Assembly (NCBI RefSeq): GCF_003369915.1
Contig: NC_046675.1
Span: forward strand, 12,834,001 to 12,898,000
DNA from: Drosophila miranda
Taxonomy: Eukaryota; Arthropoda; Insecta; Diptera; Drosophilidae
Length of the DNA stretch: 64,000 bases
Reading direction: 5' to 3'
The translations under genes and the position numbers were made by a program. Position 1 is the stretch's first letter. Every line of letters starts with the position of its first letter. The notes below the pieces were generated by a model. That model searched no databases. It was not told the origin of the DNA and worked only from the letters and a program-made list of their open reading frames with translations. This document shows, in pieces, positions 38,158-49,435 of the stretch.

Positions 38158-38516
38158 GGTTCGGCTGGAACGCCTGGTGTCGTCCGGACCGCATCGCTCA
38201 GGCAAGCAATTTCACGGTTAAGGGCTTCCATTAAGACCGAACTCAATAATTTTGAAAGTCGCTTGCTGAAGTTGCGACATCTGCATACCGAGCATGCTCT
38301 GCACAAGGAGAAGTACAAGGTATAAATGCCGGGATTCTATTAAAACAGATCGATTTAATAACTTCAAATTTTCTCATCTAGGATGAGAAGCACAAGGACA
38401 AAAGCAACCGCTTCGAAGATATGGAGGATCAATTGAAAAAACAAGCACGCAAGGTGGAAAAATTGCAGGAGAACATTGAGAAAACTATCTTCAAGCATTC
38501 AGAGCTATGATCAAAA
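38158..38516 (+). pseudogene. RAP pseudogene, 3' remnant
   Basis: Matches the RAP gene from the middle of exon 4 (about 32353) to the stop, including the final intron and last exon ending in HSEL. Exons 1-3, the signal peptide and the promoter are gone. A further deletion of about 40 nt lies within the exon-4 remnant near 38195, between copies of CGCTCAGGC-like sequence, and a smaller loss follows near 38222. No start or signal peptide, so no working chaperone. Confidence 0.92.
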
Positions 38517-39059
38517 CGAATCATTAAACGTGCCAAGCGAATAAATTAGATTTAAGAACGACATATTGTGTCAAGCACAAATGTTAAGCTGTTGCTTAAC
38601 ATAGAAAAAAGTATAGTTTCGAGACCAAATATTTGTATGAAATAAAAACTAATGAACATATGTATGTCTTTTCTATTCCTTTTTCTTATAACAAGTTTGT
38701 GCGCTAAAAGCGCTCTCTTTTCGGGGTATTATTTTTGCTGAGTACGCCTAAAAATATCGGGAGTGGAGCAAAATAAGAGAGAGATCGAATACACCACCTT
38801 GTTATAACTTCATCATGATCTATTATGTGGTATTTTGGCATATACTACATATGGTCTTACAGTTTTAAGGAAAAAAAATCTTGCACAGTATGACCGCATT
38901 TCAGTCGCGTTGTTGTTGTTGTTTCGAGTCGTCTACAAAAAAACAAGAAGAAAAAGTCTTAACGTAACAAAAAGTATTAGCATTGATGTATAGTAAATAG
39001 TGGAAAAGTGTTTAATGGGTACATAGTGCATATGTATAGATACGGACATAGGTATAAGC
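38517..39059. other. Intergenic and promoter of the adaptor gene
   Basis: The left 270 bp end the duplication. An imperfect Motif 1-like site, CAGTATGACCGCA, lies at 38886-38898. The rest is the probable 5' UTR of the next gene. Confidence 0.45.
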
Positions 39060-42000
39060 ATGGGCATGGTCGAGACGGCGACGTCGGAGTATCGCTTGGA
39101 AGCCAACACCTCCTACACGTACCTCCTGGTGACGCTCAACTTGACGCTGACTCTCATTGTAATGTTAGGCGCGTGTCTCTGCTGCAAAAAGAAAATACCA
39201 AAGTAAGTCAGTCGTGCATCGGGTGCAGGAGCGGAGCCCCCGAATGCTCAGAGAGCTCGAGTTGCCACCGCGAGAGAGTGAAAGTCGGATCTCTCTGCCG
39301 CCCAGTTACAGTTGGATGCACTCATGCCACTAATTACACATTTTCCCCCCCCCCACTCTCAACTCTACGCTCTCAGAAATGATTTGCTCGGACTCGAGGG
39401 TATGGTCAAGCTGAAGAATCCGGATGAGGTCATTGTGGTAACCAGCCTGGTGGGCAACAGTGAGTCGCAGGCGGAGCTGAATGCCTCCACTGTCTCGAAT
39501 GCTGACTCGGAAAAGCGGCAAGTCCCGTATTATTTATTTACTATGTACAAATGAAATTATCATGAACTCAATTTCAGATCAAGTACAGCGGCGCATCGTA
39601 GTTTGCCTGATATTCCTGTGGCCGAAAGCAACGATAATGGCTCCGAATTATACGAGACTGTGGCGGATAAACAGCTTGTGGATGCACGCAATGCGCGTAG
39701 TCAAAGTCGTATGTGGAAACCCCGCTTGCAAAATGTTTTGTACTTGTACTATCTTGCCTTTGTCCCCACAGCCCAGCCCAGCCTTAAGAAGCAGACAAGC
39801 GTTTCGCAGCACAGCTCGATAAGCCAGGCGGATGATGTCAGCTCGCCATATTCGCGTGTCAAGGGACTACCGCATGATTATGCCAAAGTTCGAGGTACTG
39901 AGCATCCCTATGCCCAGCTAAATGCACCGTCCACATCCCAATCGGCGCAAGGTGCTGCTGCAGCGGCGGCTGCGGTCGTAGCAGGCTCATCCAGTGAGGG
40001 CGTCGATCACCTGCATCGGAGCTCCCAGCACAGCGACGGCTCGAGAGACCACAATGACTCTGCTCCAGCGCAAGCGGAAATTCCGGCAGCTTCGGCCATT
40101 GCGGGCATGATATCAGCCAGCCAGGATCTGCCCTATATGACGCCGCCTATTGCTAACCAGCACTTTAGTGGTGACTCGCAGGACTCGTCAAGTAAGTGTG
40201 CACTACTCCCTAAAAAGTACACAAGTATTTGAATGATCTTTAACCACTTCACAGAGGGATACACAAGCATTAGCGTGCGTGAGCCGCTGGCCAATATACT
40301 GGCACAACAGCCACCGGGCAAGCCTTCTAACAGAAATGCCTCCCTGACACGAGATGGAAATGACTCTCACTATGCCACCGTATCCGATGATTCAGGTGGG
40401 TGTTATTTAAACAATATTTTGATGGAAGTAAAAACAATCTTGTGATTCACTAGATGAAACGTATGCAGCCATTGAGGATCCCAACAATCGTCACCCAACG
40501 CATGCCGCCGATATTTATACTAGCGGCTCGGAGACCTACGCACAAATCCAGCCCATGCAGATCAATCCCATAGTGGTGGCCGTTGAGATCAACAACAGCA
40601 GCAGCCTGCCAACAACGAGCTCAGCCGCGGGCGTGGTCAGTGGAGGCATCCAGAGTGGAGCTCTCAGGCAGACTAACACCAATATTGGACCAACTGATCA
40701 TGCCGTGCCCGTCCCCCCGCCTGTGGATAGCTTACGAGCGCAAATGCACTCACGACAGGCATCGTCCTCGTCAAATAATAGCACTTCTGTGTGTAATCTG
40801 GGCTCGCCCAAGCCGGAGAAGCGGCAGGCGAACTCGCCGCTGCCACCGACGCCCAAGTCAAGTGCCCATCTGCATGCGAGCAGCATTAGCAACCTCGCCT
40901 CTGCCCGTAATTCTGTTATTTCGGTGATTGAAGCTGGCGGCGATGGTCACGAAGTTGAGCCATCCGCCGAGGGATCTCCACAGCGCAAGCACAGCAAAAG
41001 TCTCAGTCCCTCAAAGGATGGCGGCGGCGAGGGCAATAAAAACATTGAGGGCATGTATGCCAAGGTAAACGCCATTGACTCCTCAACAGCTACAGCCAGT
41101 AATCGACTCTAACTTATTTGCATTGCGCCCTGCTTTTAGGTCATGAAGAAACACAAATTCTCTCGCAATTCTCCCTCGTCGCAGAACAGCTCGCCCATTC
41201 TCACGCGCAAGCAGCAGCAAGATACGTTGGGAGTGAGCCCGTTGGACAGTGCGGCAGCTTTGCTTGTGGACCCACAGAAGGGTGCTCGCGTGCGTAGCAA
41301 CAGCTACTCGGCCAAGGATCATGGCTATGAGACGATCCCAGCAGATGGCCAGCTTATGCACGAGAATCGCAAATCGGATTGCTATGCAGCCAATATGCTG
41401 CAGAAGGAGCGCCAACACGAAGGAGGTAACTTCACGTAGAGCTACCAGACCCCTGACCCTGCTATTTATCCTTGCCTAATCTCTAACCTGCGGCTAATCT
41501 CATCTCTTCCTAATACCTAATCTGCCTAACTATCTATGTATCTATCTGTCTCTCCTTGTGCCTTCCCCACTTAGTCGAATTGCCAAAATGAGAAATTTTC
41601 GTACTTGTTCAGTTGAAACGACGAAAATTTCATGAGTTTTTATTTGGAAATAGCCGTGGTTAGTATCGCATCCAGGATACCCATCAAACAATCCACAAAA
41701 GACATTAATTATATTCGATTGAAAACCGGCCCACTAACTGTTGTCGTTTCCTGCCACCATTTCAGCGATTGCCCCCCAGACTGTGACGAAAACGACAGCG
41801 ACAGCGACTGGGATCAGCGGCGCCAGCACAAAGCACTATGAGACTATTAGCCAGCCAACGCCACCGCCGCCGCCTCCGTCAAAATGCAACAACGATCCAG
41901 GCTACGAGCAACTGCAGCTGCATCCCGTCCACACTGAAGATGATGCCAAGAAATCTGACTATGATCCCAACTATGAGGTGCTCAAGAGTCGCGCCCACTC

Positions 42001-42553
42001 GGACGACGGATATGCCAAGGTGCTGGAGAAGAAACGGGCACCCACTGCGGATGCTGGGGGCTACAGCACTATTCCAGGTGCCGACGCCAATCACAACTAT
42101 GCCAGCATTCTGGAAACGAAGGCCACCGCGGAAACGGACCACTATGCGAGAATAGCCGAAAATGTAGCTGCCAGCACACCGGGAAGCACTTCGAACAGCA
42201 GTCGCTTAACCCTGACATCGCCCACCTCCACTTCCACATCCAATTCCCTGGCGCTCAACTCCTCAACAGTGGCAACCAGCACGCCGATATCCTCCCAGTA
42301 CGAGTCTTTAACAGGAACGGGCAGCGAAACGGATCCCAACTATGAGTCGGTGTGCTACCTAACCACAGGAGCCACAGCAACGACCACAACGACTACTAGC
42401 ACGAGTAGCGGGGGCGGTTTCGTAGAGCATGCTTATGAGCCGCTTCAGGCTGATTTGGAGTCGGACACGCAGGCGAGCAGTCCAATGAGCGGAGCCACGG
42501 CCACTTCCACGCCCAGTGAGCAGTTGCTAGTAGATGACTACTTCCACGTATAG
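39060..42553 (+). CDS. Single-pass membrane adaptor rich in tyrosine motifs
   Basis: Eight exons (39060-39202, 39377-39517, 39578-39708, 39772-40191, 40255-40395, 40454-41064, 41140-41425, 41766-42553) give 886 residues. Intron 2 has a GC donor (GCAAGT). A short N-terminus with no signal peptide is followed by one membrane segment (YLLVTLNLTLTLIVMLGACL), a CxCC-type cluster suited to palmitoylation, and KKKIPK, so the long tail should be cytosolic. The tail has at least 14 Tyr-x-x-hydrophobic motifs: YETV, YAKV, YAQL, YTSI, YATV, YAAI, YAQI, YETI, YEVL, YSTI, YASI, YARI, YESL, YEPL. It also has HRSLPDIP and polyproline runs. This resembles PAG/Cbp-type adaptors that dock SH2 proteins after Src-family phosphorylation. 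I recognise no named orthologue; the adaptor role is inference. Confidence 0.8.
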
Positions 42554-43440
42554 TCAGCAGGAGCCCCATTAGCTGGATTGAGCTGGATCTCCCCCCTCCC
42601 CATCATCATCAGTTTTTTTGCTTAGCAATCTTTCACGCACATATCATTCATTTGATGCACACTCATAAAAAGAAACGCATAAATCGTAGATACATACAGC
42701 GCTCGCTCAGCGACAGTCTTTAGATTAGGCTGCAGGTCCGTTGACCCATGGTACGTGGACTTGCAGGCCAAGTAGTAACCAAGTACTATTTATCCAGTAT
42801 GGCACACAGCTTCATATCGGTTTGCTCTTTAGTACATAGCATAGTTCCGTAGTCGTAAGTTAACTTTGTGTACAAACTATTTGTATGTCACCGGTTCGAC
42901 AATTATTGTGTACTTCCACCAGTCGCGAGAGGGTATATCGCTCCCTATACATATACTCCACAATATCTACAATATGGATTATTCTATCTAAGTACCAGTG
43001 CGTCCTATTTTAGGTAAATTGAATGCGAATTGTAAGCAGAACAAAGAACAAAGAGCTACGCGCCACTTGACGCGGCATTTGTTTAAATTGATAAGCACAA
43101 GCGTCGGGTTGGTTTGGATTCGGTGGGTTGTTATTTAAGGCAATGATATTTAGACGGATATAGGGGGGAAGAGTACACACCTACCTACCTACTAATACAT
43201 TTACATATATGTATATATTATATATATTTTTATATGTTTTGGCGTTTTTGCTGCTTTTTACTTTACTGAAACAGATACGAAGACGGAACGACGAGCCAAG
43301 TATTGTGTATTTGTATTTGTATTTATAAATGTTAAAGAAACAAGACACTTCCAAGTATTCAAGCAACAAGAAACTAAGATAAAATGTTCAATAAATTATT
43401 GATGACTCACAAAAATGATATCTGTATTTTATAGTTATTC
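42554..43440 (+). other. 3' UTR of the adaptor gene
   Basis: About 840 nt to an AATAAA at 43390-43395. Contains AT-rich stretches and ATGTATAT runs. A minus-strand AATAAA (TTTATT at 43441-43446) lies 46 bp further on, so the two convergent transcripts end almost together. Confidence 0.6.
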
Positions 43441-43446
43441 TTTATT
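43441..43446 (-). terminator. Polyadenylation signal for the KCTD3/SHKBP1 transcript
   Basis: AATAAA on the minus strand, about 730 nt past the stop at 44177; this would place the micro-ORF 44006-44107 inside the same mRNA. Confidence 0.55.
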
Positions 43447-44005
43447 GCATATGTATATGGTTTAAGGATTACAACAGGACCGTCTGCACACAGGTAACAC
43501 GGCAGATCAATATTTTATATCAAGTGCATGCATACCTAACCCGCACACAAAAACAAAGTGCATTCTTCGGGTGCAAAAGATAAAGATACGACACTTGACA
43601 AAATTAAAAAAATCACAAATTATAATCTAGGAAAAAGATTGCCAAATTAAGACGGTGCCACAAAGGAGGAGAACCGAAAGTATTCTATATTATATACTGA
43701 ATGCCCTTCGTTCCAATGAACAACATAACGCATCGTGAGAACACCTCCATTGTGGACAACCTTAGGAGTTGGGCTCTATAGGTCGCTTGCAGAAGTCTTA
43801 TACTCTGATTTATATTGTTTTAACTATGGGGGAAAGGATTTAACTAATTCGAATAATTTTAGCTAGAACAAAGGCCTATTACAATTCCTTAGTGTACTTA
43901 TAATGCGCAGGACATAACAGGGGATACACACTTGCCATTGCAACATCCACATCGAGCACATAAAATGGAGATTATTTGATTTAAAAGTTAAATGCCGGGA
44001 TGCCG

Positions 44006-44107
44006 TCAATTTCTGGCGGTGGCGGCCTGCATGAGTCGCGTCACCCACATGTAGATGAGGACGCAGAGTATAAACTGCAGGAATACAAATTGAAAGTCGA
44101 AGATCAT
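44006..44107 (-). CDS. Candidate 33-residue transmembrane micropeptide
   Basis: ATG at 44107 opens 33 codons to a TGA at 44006. The peptide begins MIFDFQFVFLQFILCVLIYM, then WVTRLMQ and a short polar tail AATARN. It has one clear membrane helix with basic residues after it. It starts 70 nt after the KCTD3/SHKBP1 stop, on the same strand. The context around the ATG is weak for a fly start. It may be a second cistron, a separate small gene or chance. No family recognised. Confidence 0.4.
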   Translation of the reverse strand: MIFDFQFVFLQFILCVLIYMWVTRLMQAATARN

Positions 44108-44176
44108 GCTACACCTATGAAATGTGAACGATGAAACGCGCCCGACAAGCGCCGAACAAGCAGCCGCTTCCACGTT

Positions 44177-46514
44177 TCATTCATTGTTGGCATCGGGCAT
44201 CGGAAGGATCACTGGCTCAGGTGCACCAGCAGCAGCTACTACTGCCGCGACTCCTCCAGCTGGCACTCCCGCCGCCGGTGGTGGCGGCTGTATGGGTTGC
44301 AGGAGGATGGAGGATGGAGGCGGTGCGACGACCGGCTCACGATTCAGCAAGGCAATATTGCTGGCCTTCATGCGAGCTATAGAGGAGGCCATTCCAGTGC
44401 CGTTGCCCACAACTGATAGACACGGTGACATACAAGGCGTTGAGCATGATGAATTGCTGATTTCACACTGGTCAAGTAGGCGGAGAAGCTCGTTAGTGTC
44501 GGGTCCGCCGTTGGTTTTCTGCCGGGGCTCATCCTTGGAAATCAGCGACAGGGCCGTGGTCAGATCCCACATCTGAATGGCGCCGTTGCAGTGGCCAGTG
44601 AGTATAAATCGTGATCCCATGCGCGACGAGACTTCGCACTCGTGTACGCAAAATGCTGATATGGTAGAGCTGTCCACGGACCGGATGACACAGACGCGAT
44701 CCCCATTCGAGGCCAGGCGCACGTAAAGTTGGTCCGTCTCGGGTACGACCTTCTGGACAAAGATCATGTCGTCAAAGTCGCCGTAGGGACCAAAATCATT
44801 GCCAGCCGCATAGCTGTAGTTCGAGTCGGTGGCCTCCAGCGAGACAATTTTGAACGAGGCCTCCGGCGTGGAGCCCGGCTGGGTGGAGAGCATTCCCCGG
44901 AATCGGGTAAGGCCCCAGGTGCGCACATGATGATATTCGCTGCACACCGACACGAGATACTTCTCCGAGAGCATTACCTTGGTGACGGGGCTCTGGTGGA
45001 CAAAGAAGGTCTCGAACAGATGGGGTCCGTGACCAGCTGTCTCCGGATGTTGAACAATAATGCGCACCGCTCCCGATTTGGTGCCATAGGCGATCTCGAT
45101 CCAATTACCACTGATGCTTGACGTCTTCGGAGTTAGATAGACGGAAATGGCGGTAATGGGGTCCAGCGTCACATCCTTGTAAAGTTCGGTGACCAACAGA
45201 TCGTTATCCTTCATTCGGAGTGGAAATTTCTGCATGTCTATGTAGTAGATGGAGCCGTTGTTGCATCCAAGCAGCAGAAAGGATCCAGCGGAGTCAAACG
45301 AGAGTACGGGAACCAAGTCCTGAATTTGCCAGTGCTGGGTCATGGCATGCCAGACGCCAATCTTACCGGAGGAGGACAGGGCCACCAGCTGGCTACCAAT
45401 GAAGAACAGGTACTCTACCCTCACATTGAGATTAAAGGTACCCACGTCCGTCTTCTGGCCACCCTCCTGTATGCTCCACAGTCTTATCTGGCTGCCATAT
45501 GAGATGGCCACCATTTTGCTCGGAATGGGCTCCGCCGTCGATGTGTTTACCTTTGAGTTGATCGCTATCCGCTCAATCGTGGCATCAATGTGTGGCGATG
45601 TAAAAACCTGCTGCCATCCGTTGGAGTCTTTCACGCGGTAGCAAGTCACAAAATGGGCATAGGCCACGGCTATCCAGTTCTGGTGAGCCTTGATAATCTG
45701 CACTCTTAGAGGATCCACCCAATGGGAACTCTGGGTGGGGCTGAACACCATGCCAACCTCGTTTTTAAACACCTTGTTTAGATCCGCCGATGAGTTGCGA
45801 GAGTGTCGCATAAAATCTAAGGAAGGATTCCGGGAGTGCAGCATGGGAGCGGGGGGGTTGGAGCTGCCGCTGCCGTTCCCACTACCCGTTCGGGCCAGGC
45901 GTAGATCCCACGAAGAGTTTCGCGAATGTGAGGCCCGGGACGGCTCTGGCACCCGCACCATTGATCCAGGTCGCCCCACCGAATTTCCCGATGTGGATGG
46001 CAAAACTTCGTCGACGGCTGCCTGCACAGTCTCGTTAGAGGGCATCGGCGGAGCCGCCAGGAATCCATAAAAGATCACATCGCCACAGGATGAGTGATTC
46101 AGATCCTCGCAGAGAGCCAGACGCTTGGTCAGGGGTGTTATCCCATAGTATTCGGCCTCATGTCGCAGGGCGCGTATCTCGCAATTCTTGATATCGATGT
46201 CCTTTGTCCGCAAATAGTTGAGAATGATGGAAAAGAGGGTCGGATCGCGGTCAATAAAGATGGCATTGTACTCGTCTCTCAGGCTGGAGATGCGCCCACT
46301 GAGAAGAGCCGTGAAGAATGTATCTGGTATCCACGTAAGCGTTTGCCGTGACGTAGAGAATCTACGGGAAACGGAACGTTAAATATTGCATGCGTCATCA
46401 GCGTCATTCACATCTTGCATCGAGCATCGTAATATAGACTCTGGGTTCTTACCGTTGACCACCCACATTGAGATTGACCAAGTCACTGATAGCAGTATGC
46501 ATAAAGTAGGACAT
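44177..46514 (-). CDS. BTB and WD-repeat protein of the KCTD3/SHKBP1 family
   Basis: Two exons, 46514-46453 and 46361-44177, give 748 residues. The split BTB/T1 domain starts [20 protein letters not shown], runs through [20 protein letters not shown] and ends with the KCTD-type block [21 protein letters not shown] Ser/Asn-rich linker with repeated SRNSS and SRNPS motifs follows (about 120-200), resembling phosphorylation or 14-3-3 sites. From about 220 to 640 there are WD-like repeats ([40 protein letters not shown]). The tail is Pro/Ala-rich. Vertebrate KCTD3 acts as an HCN3-channel accessory and SHKBP1 binds SH3KBP1; which role applies here is unknown. By position it matches CG9467. The start at 46514 is the first ATG of exon 1. 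Confidence 0.9.
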
Positions 46515-47499
46515 CCCCTTGTCCCAAGCTGCCGCAGCAGCGGAGAAATGTTTTTAATTTGCTTCTATTTGTGTGGCTTCCTCTCAGCGTTGGCCCCCAA
46601 CTGCAACTGAACGAACGGACAGCAGCCACAAACAGCGACAAAGATAACGAAGCGACGGGAATTTAGTGTCACTTGAGAGCTCTGCTGGGTGCAATTTAGT
46701 CGTTTAATGTAATTATGCTTTATTTATTTTTATTTATACTCTGCACCAGCCGATTTTCGATAACTCTGACCCTCAGAAATATACCGTCTCAGTTTTATAA
46801 TATACCGTAAATATACCGATGAAAAATTCTAATGTAAATAGTAAGAAGAGTAACGTCCATACAATTCAATTGTTATATGCAGCGAGGTTTTTGAAAACGA
46901 CAAAATCCGCGCCATCTCGATTGCAAAAATTCGGGATAACACACAGGTCACCCTTCTTAATAAGGCCATATCACTTTCTTTAGACTATAAGAGAAAATCT
47001 GTGGCATCCACAATTTTAAAGATACGAGAAAACTGAACGTATGTCTGAGAATCGTAGATGTTCAGGCCAGCCGTAAACAATTTCCGCGCACTGTGCCAAC
47101 TCCGTGCGCCCCGGAGTGCGCGCTCGGAGGGGCGCTCGGATCCACAATCCACGATCCACACGGAGCTCACGGCAGAAAAATCACCATAAGGCATAGGGAT
47201 GACTATGAAATTATATATGTTCGCAACCGTATAATTTCATCATTTCTTGGGATCTATATACTTTATGGTTAGTGGTATTGCCCATCACTAGTGTGCCATA
47301 AACGACCTAGCACGTTTCTGCTAAAAAATACTGTATCTACCAAATGCATTTCTGGTATGTACTGTCTGGTTAAGGCGCCAAATTTTAAAACGAAACTGTA
47401 CAAATAACAATGATTTAGCTGTCTATTAATCATTTTTTGGATATATAAAACAACATTCAAAATTAACTGTAGTTGCCCCAATAGCAGAAATCCTTAGAA
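46515..47499. promoter_or_regulatory. Divergent promoter region with Motif 6-like block and DINE-like remnant
   Basis: Lies between the KCTD3/SHKBP1 and asparaginase genes, head to head. Motif 6-like sites cluster at 46777-46820 (three ATACCG units). At about 46920-47080 a stretch with GATACGAGAAAACTGAACG and GAATCGTAGA resembles part of the DINE-1-like element at 35500-35560, so it is probably an old fragment of that family. No coding sequence seen. Confidence 0.5.
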
Positions 47500-49435
47500 A
47501 TGCCGGCCAAAACTTGTGGGTGCCGTAAGAAGAAGGAAGTCCGCGTACATGTCATCTATACGGGTGGGACAATCGGGATGATGCGGAATTCATCTGGAGG
47601 TATACGAGTATAATCAATGTAAACTATATTCCTTACAAGTGCACATCTTCTTTGGCTAGTGCTGGCCCCTGCCCGCAAGGAATTGACGGCATGGTTGCGC
47701 GAATATCCCAACTGTCACGATAAACAATATAAGTCCGTCCAGCCAGAGAATTCGTCGCTTATGGTGCTGCCCATGGTGGAGGGTGCACCTTGTCGTATCC
47801 TGTATGATCTGGTGGAGTACTGTCCCTTGCTGGATTCTAGTTGCATGGGCTTTGACGAGTGGAAGCAAATAGCCAAGGACGTGTTTGTAAGTTTTGTATG
47901 TCTTTCCAGTCTCACTTCTTAGACATCATATCTGTCTGTAGAATGCTTACAAGTCCTATGACGGCTTTGTCATACTTCATGGCACGGATACGTTGGCATA
48001 CACGGCCTCTGCTCTAGCTTTCATGTTGGAGAATCTCAACAAACCAGTTGTGTTGACGGGGGCACAAATTCCCATTTTCGAGACCCGCAGCGATGGCCGA
48101 GAGAATTTTCTGGGATCTCTGCTTTTGGCGGGCCAGTATAACATTCCGGAAGTCCTTGTTTTCTTTGGCAATAAGATCTTGCGGGGCTGTCGCACTTCCA
48201 AGATCAACGCCGACTCCTTCCATGCCTTCGACTCGCCAAATCAGCCACCGCTGGGCCAGTCGGGCATTAAATTTGAGATCAACAACCGCCAAATATTCCG
48301 TCCCTGCAACATCGGGGAGTTTTCGGTGCACTGCTGCTTGGAGAGGAATGTGGGCATATTGCGCATGTATCCAGGCATAACTACCGCCGTGATTTGTGCC
48401 TTCCTCAGGGAGCCCATGAAGGGTGTGGTCCTGCAGAGTTTCGGGGCCGGCAACATTCCAGCGAATCGTGAGGAAATCCTAGACGTTCTGCGCGAGGCGG
48501 TCGGTAGGGGTGTCCTAGTGGTCAATATTACGCAGTGTTCCGTCGGAATCGTTGCCCCCATTTACGAGTCGGGCAGTGTTCTCACGGAAATAGGTGTGAT
48601 TCCTGGCTATGATATGACTCCAGAGGCAGCTCTCACCAAACTGGCCTACGTGCTGGGCAAGTGCGAATGGGATCTGGCGAACAAGAAGAAGGTGATGCAC
48701 CTGAGCCTCCGCGGAGAGCTGACCACCAATAAGCTGGCCAAAATCAACGATATCGACCTGATTGAGGGCGTGGCACGCACTCTGCACATGTCCTCCTCGG
48801 TCGAGCGGGAGCAGATGTGCTCGATCTTCTATCCCGCACTGGTGTCCGCTGCCGTCATGAGCGGCGATGTGGAAAAGCTGGGGGATCTCAAGCAGTATGG
48901 GGCTGATCTGTGTGACGAAAACTGTGACGGACGCACCGCTCTGCACCTGGCCTGCTATCTGGGCAAGCTGAACTGCGTGAGCTTTTTGCTGTCCGTCGGC
49001 TGTGCGGTGAATGTTCACGATCGGTTTAACCGCACGCCGCTGCACGAGGCCGTCGACACGGACAATCATGACGTGATAAAGGCTCTGCTCTGCCAAGGGG
49101 CTGTCCTTAGCGACCCTCCGGAGGTGCAGGCGGAACTGCTGCGCGCACTGACGGAGCGCGGCAAGATCAAACGCATGGAGTCCTTCCGGCTGGCCGGCGC
49201 CGATTTAACCCTGGCGGATCGCACGGGACGCACGGCTATGCATTATGCCTGCCAGTTGGGAAACCACGAAGTGGTCGACTATCTCCTGCCCTTCTACAAG
49301 AATCCCTATGTGAAGGACGAGCTGGGCATGACGCCCATAGATTACGCGAAGGCCGCCCATCATGACCACATCGTGACGTTGCTGCGCTTCAGGGAGAACA
49401 ACTACAAGAAGGATCCATGTGGCTGTATAAATTAG
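47500..49435 (+). CDS. L-asparaginase with C-terminal ankyrin repeats
   Basis: Three exons (47500-47599, 47660-47886, 47942-49435) give 606 residues. It hydrolyses Asn to Asp and ammonia. The first catalytic Thr lies in VIYTGGTIGM at about 18-27. The second motif, HGTDTLAYTA, at about 121-130 gives the Thr-Asp pair. LTGAQIP and the block GAGNIPANREE complete the type I asparaginase core. From about 400 to 590 there are ankyrin repeats (DGRTALHLACYLGKLNCVSF; FNRTPLHEAVDTDNHDVIKA; TGRTAMHYACQLGNHEVVDY). This layout is that of human ASPG (60-kDa lysophospholipase/asparaginase). The N-terminus MPAKTCGCRKKKE is basic and Cys-bearing. Orthologue, I believe, of CG8526. Starts at the first ATG. Confidence 0.94.

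Larger units (their letters stand above)
35641..38789. repeat. Segmental duplication, unit 2
   Basis: Matches unit 1 (28119-32996) with an internal deletion of about 1.7 kb at 38156. The stretch 35840-37750 shows no difference that I can find against 28318-30228. Flanking parts differ by about 2-5 percent. Confidence 0.93.
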
